From the NCBI GenBank assembly GCA_902459845.2, contig LR699571.1, forward strand, positions 1 through 26,306: a DNA stretch of 26,306 nt, in the 5' to 3' direction. The notes under the pieces are model-generated. The model saw only the letters and a program-made list of their open reading frames with translations. It was not told the origin of the DNA and made no database searches. Each line of letters begins with the position of its first letter. Within the stretch, counting starts at the first letter, position 1. The position numbers and the translations under genes were made by a program. Shown in pieces: positions 23,647-26,306 of the stretch. The DNA is from Hepatocystis sp. ex Piliocolobus tephrosceles. Lineage: Eukaryota; Apicomplexa; Aconoidasida; Haemosporida; Plasmodiidae.

Positions 23647-26306
23647 TTAATATATTATATTTATTGGTAATTGTTCAATTAAATTTGTATTATTATATAT
23701 ACCAAATGTTTCTATATTTATAGCTAAACTTTGTAATTCTTTTAAAATTAGTTTAAAAGTTTCAGATATAAAAGTATTTTTTATTTTATTATTATTAAAT
23801 AAATAATTTTTTACTAATTTTCTACTTTTAATATCATCTGATTTATATGTGAAAAATTCTTTAAATAAAAAAGAAGCTCCAAAAGCTTCTAAAGCCCATA
23901 CTTCCATCTCTCCAAATCTTTGACCACCTTGTTTTGTTTTACCTTTTATTGGTTGTTGAGTTAATTCTGAATATAATCCTATAAATCTATATCTTAGTTT
24001 ATCTTTAACCATATGTACTAATTTATAATAATAAATATTATTTAAACAAATACTATTATTTATTAAATGTCCAGTAAAAGGATTTTTTAAAAAATATTTA
24101 TTATAATTATATGACATTTTAGATATATTATATATATTATTATAATTATATTTATAATAATTAAAAATATTTATATAATTATTATAATAATTTTTATTTA
24201 AATCATTGGAAATTATATATCTATTATTTGTATATAAACTATTTAACCCATAAATACCCTCTAATATTTGACCTATATTTATTCTAGAAGGTATACTTAT
24301 AGAACTTATAAATAAATCTGGTTGAATTTTATTATTTAAATATGGCATATCATTTATTTCATTTATATATGAAATAACACCTTTATTTCCATGTCTATTA
24401 CATATCTTATCTCCTAATTGTAGATATTTTTGAGTTCCAATATAAATTCTTATTTTTAAATATGTATCATCATTTTTTTTAGTATATAAATAATTTGGTA
24501 AAATTTCAATTTTAATAACCCTACCTATATCATATATTGTAGAAATTATAGGTTTATTTTTAAATATTCTTAATTTACTTCCAAATAAAAAATTAATAAT
24601 ATTAATTAAACTCTTATTATTAAATATAAAAGGCATTAATATTAATTTAGAAACTAAAATCATATTAGATAATAAAAAAGTTCCTTCTTTTATTATTCCA
24701 TATTTATCTAAATATTTTTTATTTTTATAATACATTTTTGGTATATTTATACTACAAATTTCAGGTATATTATTTAATATATTTAATGATATTTCATAAA
24801 TATTTAAATGTAATGATGTATATAAATTATTATATAATATTTTTTTATTAATAATAACAGCATCTTCATATTCATAACCTAAATAAGAACCATAACCTAC
24901 TAATAAATTATTACCTAAACTATACTCACTATATAATAAATTTGAATTTACTGCTAATATTTTACCTATATTTATTTTTTCACCAACCCATACTATAGGT
25001 TTATATGTTAATAAAATATTTTGATTTAATTTTTTAAAATTATTTAAATAATAAATTATTTGTCTATTAAAAATATCTCTAATTATTATTTTTATATATG
25101 AAACATATATAACAATACCTTCTTGATAAGATATAATTAAATAATTTAAATATTTATTTAAAACAAAATTATAATTTGTAATTATATTACTTAAAGTTGG
25201 GTATAAAATAGGTACAATTTGTGTATGCATTTTTATACTCATTAAATTTCTTATAGAATCATTATAATGTATAAATGGAATTAAATTTTCAATAAATGAT
25301 AATAAATAATTAAATGGTATATAAATAGTATTTTTTGTTATGTTAGATATTTTAAATACATTTTTATTAATTGTTAAAATTGTTGTTTTATTAAAATTTT
25401 TATTTTTCTTTAAATATATTTTATTAAAAGATATATTATAAAAATTTTTATTAAATATATTTAAATATAATTTAAAATTATATTTATTATAAAATAAATA
25501 TTTATAATATGTAATAAATTTATATTTCAAATTTAAAAAAACATTAGTAGTTAAATAATTAACTAAACCACAAGTTAATCCTTCATTTGTATTAATTAAA
25601 CTTATATATCCTAATATATTTCTAGGTAATTCTCTTAAATCATTATTTAAAATAAATTTTGAATTTAATCCTGTTGTTATCATATTTACTTTAAATTTTT
25701 GATTTATTTCAGATAAATTGTTTAATTGATCTGAATATTGAATTAAAGGATTTATATTTATATTTTCTAAAATAATATTAATATATTTTTTATTATTTAA
25801 TATAGTTTGTAGATTGAAATATTTTTTTATATTTATTAATTTATTTTTTAAATTTTGTAAATATAAATTACTTTTAATTGATAAATTATCTATAATAGAA
25901 TAGAATTTTTTATTATATATATTATTAATATAATAATTAATATAATAATTATAATTAAGTTTTATTGCAAATAATATTTTCAATATATTTAAAAATAAAT
26001 TATTATTTTTTATTTTAATTATAAATAATTTTAATAGAATTATATTATATATATTTATATAGTTATTATTAATTATAAATTTAATATAATTATAAATTAT
26101 TATTTTTTTAAATATAAAATTATAATTTTTTATTATAGTATTAAAACTATTTAAATATAATAATAAAACTATAAAATTAAATTTATAATTATTATAATAA
26201 CAATATATATCAATATTATTAAATTCTAATATAATTTTTAAATTTAAATTAATATATATATATAAATATATTATATCTTTATTATTTTTTTTAAATTTTA
26301 TAATAA
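23647..26306 (-). CDS. rpoB: RNA polymerase subunit beta, 5' end outside the window
   Basis: The frame is open from the right edge of the window: about 107 codons lie upstream of an internal TTG at 25983, giving roughly 885 residues here. That TTG should not be taken as the start. Motifs are the rifampicin region QYSDQLNNLSEINQKF (25693-25740), NTNEGLTCGLV, SLGNNLLVGYGSYLGYEYEDAVII, GDKICNRHGNKGVIS, ISIPSRINIGQILEGIYG, and the C-terminal GGQRFGEMEVWALEAFGAS. These are the usual beta-subunit elements. It is the first known gene of the minus-strand operon. Confidence 0.97.
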   Translation of the reverse strand, partial: IIKFKKNNKDIIYLYIYINLNLKIILEFNNIDIYCYYNNYKFNFIVLLLYLNSFNTIIKNYNFIFKKIIIYNYIKFIINNNYINIYNIILLKLFIIKIKNNNLFLNILKILFAIKLNYNYYINYYINNIYNKKFYSIIDNLSIKSNLYLQNLKNKLINIKKYFNLQTILNNKKYINIILENININPLIQYSDQLNNLSEINQKFKVNMITTGLNSKFILNNDLRELPRNILGYISLINTNEGLTCGLVNYLTTNVFLNLKYKFITYYKYLFYNKYNFKLYLNIFNKNFYNISFNKIYLKKNKNFNKTTILTINKNVFKISNITKNTIYIPFNYLLSFIENLIPFIHYNDSIRNLMSIKMHTQIVPILYPTLSNIITNYNFVLNKYLNYLIISYQEGIVIYVSYIKIIIRDIFNRQIIYYLNNFKKLNQNILLTYKPIVWVGEKINIGKILAVNSNLLYSEYSLGNNLLVGYGSYLGYEYEDAVIINKKILYNNLYTSLHLNIYEISLNILNNIPEICSINIPKMYYKNKKYLDKYGIIKEGTFLLSNMILVSKLILMPFIFNNKSLINIINFLFGSKLRIFKNKPIISTIYDIGRVIKIEILPNYLYTKKNDDTYLKIRIYIGTQKYLQLGDKICNRHGNKGVISYINEINDMPYLNNKIQPDLFISSISIPSRINIGQILEGIYGLNSLYTNNRYIISNDLNKNYYNNYINIFNYYKYNYNNIYNISKMSYNYNKYFLKNPFTGHLINNSICLNNIYYYKLVHMVKDKLRYRFIGLYSELTQQPIKGKTKQGGQRFGEMEVWALEAFGASFLFKEFFTYKSDDIKSRKLVKNYLFNNNKIKNTFISETFKLILKELQSLAINIETFGIYNNTNLIEQLPINIIY

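Noticed and set aside
25981..25983. TTG at 25983 as the start of rpoB
   Set aside because: The frame stays open upstream to the window edge, and known beta subunits are longer, so this is an internal codon of a truncated gene.
1..26306. Mobile elements, CRISPR arrays, phage or plasmid systems
   Set aside because: No transposase, integrase, spaced repeat array or terminal repeat was seen. Low-complexity A+T tracts make short repeats everywhere, but they have no array structure.

Overview
This window is most of an apicoplast (relict plastid) genome from a haemosporidian parasite, Plasmodium or a close relative. Four things show this. The base composition is extremely A+T rich. Gene content and order are plastid-like. 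A reduced S10/spc/str ribosomal protein cluster runs into tufA. clpC is plastid-encoded, and rpoB-rpoC1-rpoC2-rps2 lie on the opposite strand from the ribosomal protein genes, which separates it from piroplasm apicoplasts, where all genes share one strand. There is no photosynthesis gene and no 5S rRNA.

Layout. From 1 to 2350 there are tRNA-Ile, the small-subunit rRNA (minus strand), and seven tRNAs on mixed strands. The large-subunit rRNA follows on the plus strand (about 2390-5090). This divergent SSU/LSU block looks like one arm of the rRNA repeat known from these plastids; the other arm is outside the window. Next come tRNA-Thr, rps4 and a ten-tRNA cluster H-C-L-M-Y-S-D-K-E-P (5836-6852), in which tRNA-Leu(UAA) carries a 131-nt group I intron. 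The ribosomal protein operon runs from 6886 to 13598: rpl4, rpl23, rpl2, rps19, rps3, rpl16, rps17, rpl14, rps8, rpl6, rps5, a small ORF that may be rps13, rpl36, rps11, rps12 and rps7. tufA follows. After tufA come a small membrane ORF, tRNAs F(-), Q, G and W, a probable rpl11, clpC, tRNA-Gly, a probable rps16, tRNA-Ser and an unassigned basic ORF. From 18907 to the right edge the strand reverses: rpoB (5' end cut by the window), rpoC1, rpoC2 and rps2 form one minus-strand operon that converges on the plus-strand block.

Nearly everything serves gene expression: rRNAs, 25 tRNAs, ribosomal proteins, EF-Tu and the plastid-type RNA polymerase. clpC, an AAA+ chaperone, is the only clear exception. 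Intergenic spaces are tiny, three gene pairs overlap by ATGA, and no spacer longer than 300 bases lacks a gene.

Two genes are broken in this sequence. rps11 has an in-frame TAA at codon 14. rpoC2 needs a one-base frame change near an A6 run (20417-20422). An 85-base N run (12170-12254) cuts the ORF before rpl36. These may be assembly errors or real. The most interesting points are a strong S16-like reading of the ORF at 18250, an S13-like reading of the ORF at 12015, a CAU-anticodon tRNA with a long class II variable arm, and compensatory changes at the 19-56 tertiary pair in two neighbouring tRNAs.
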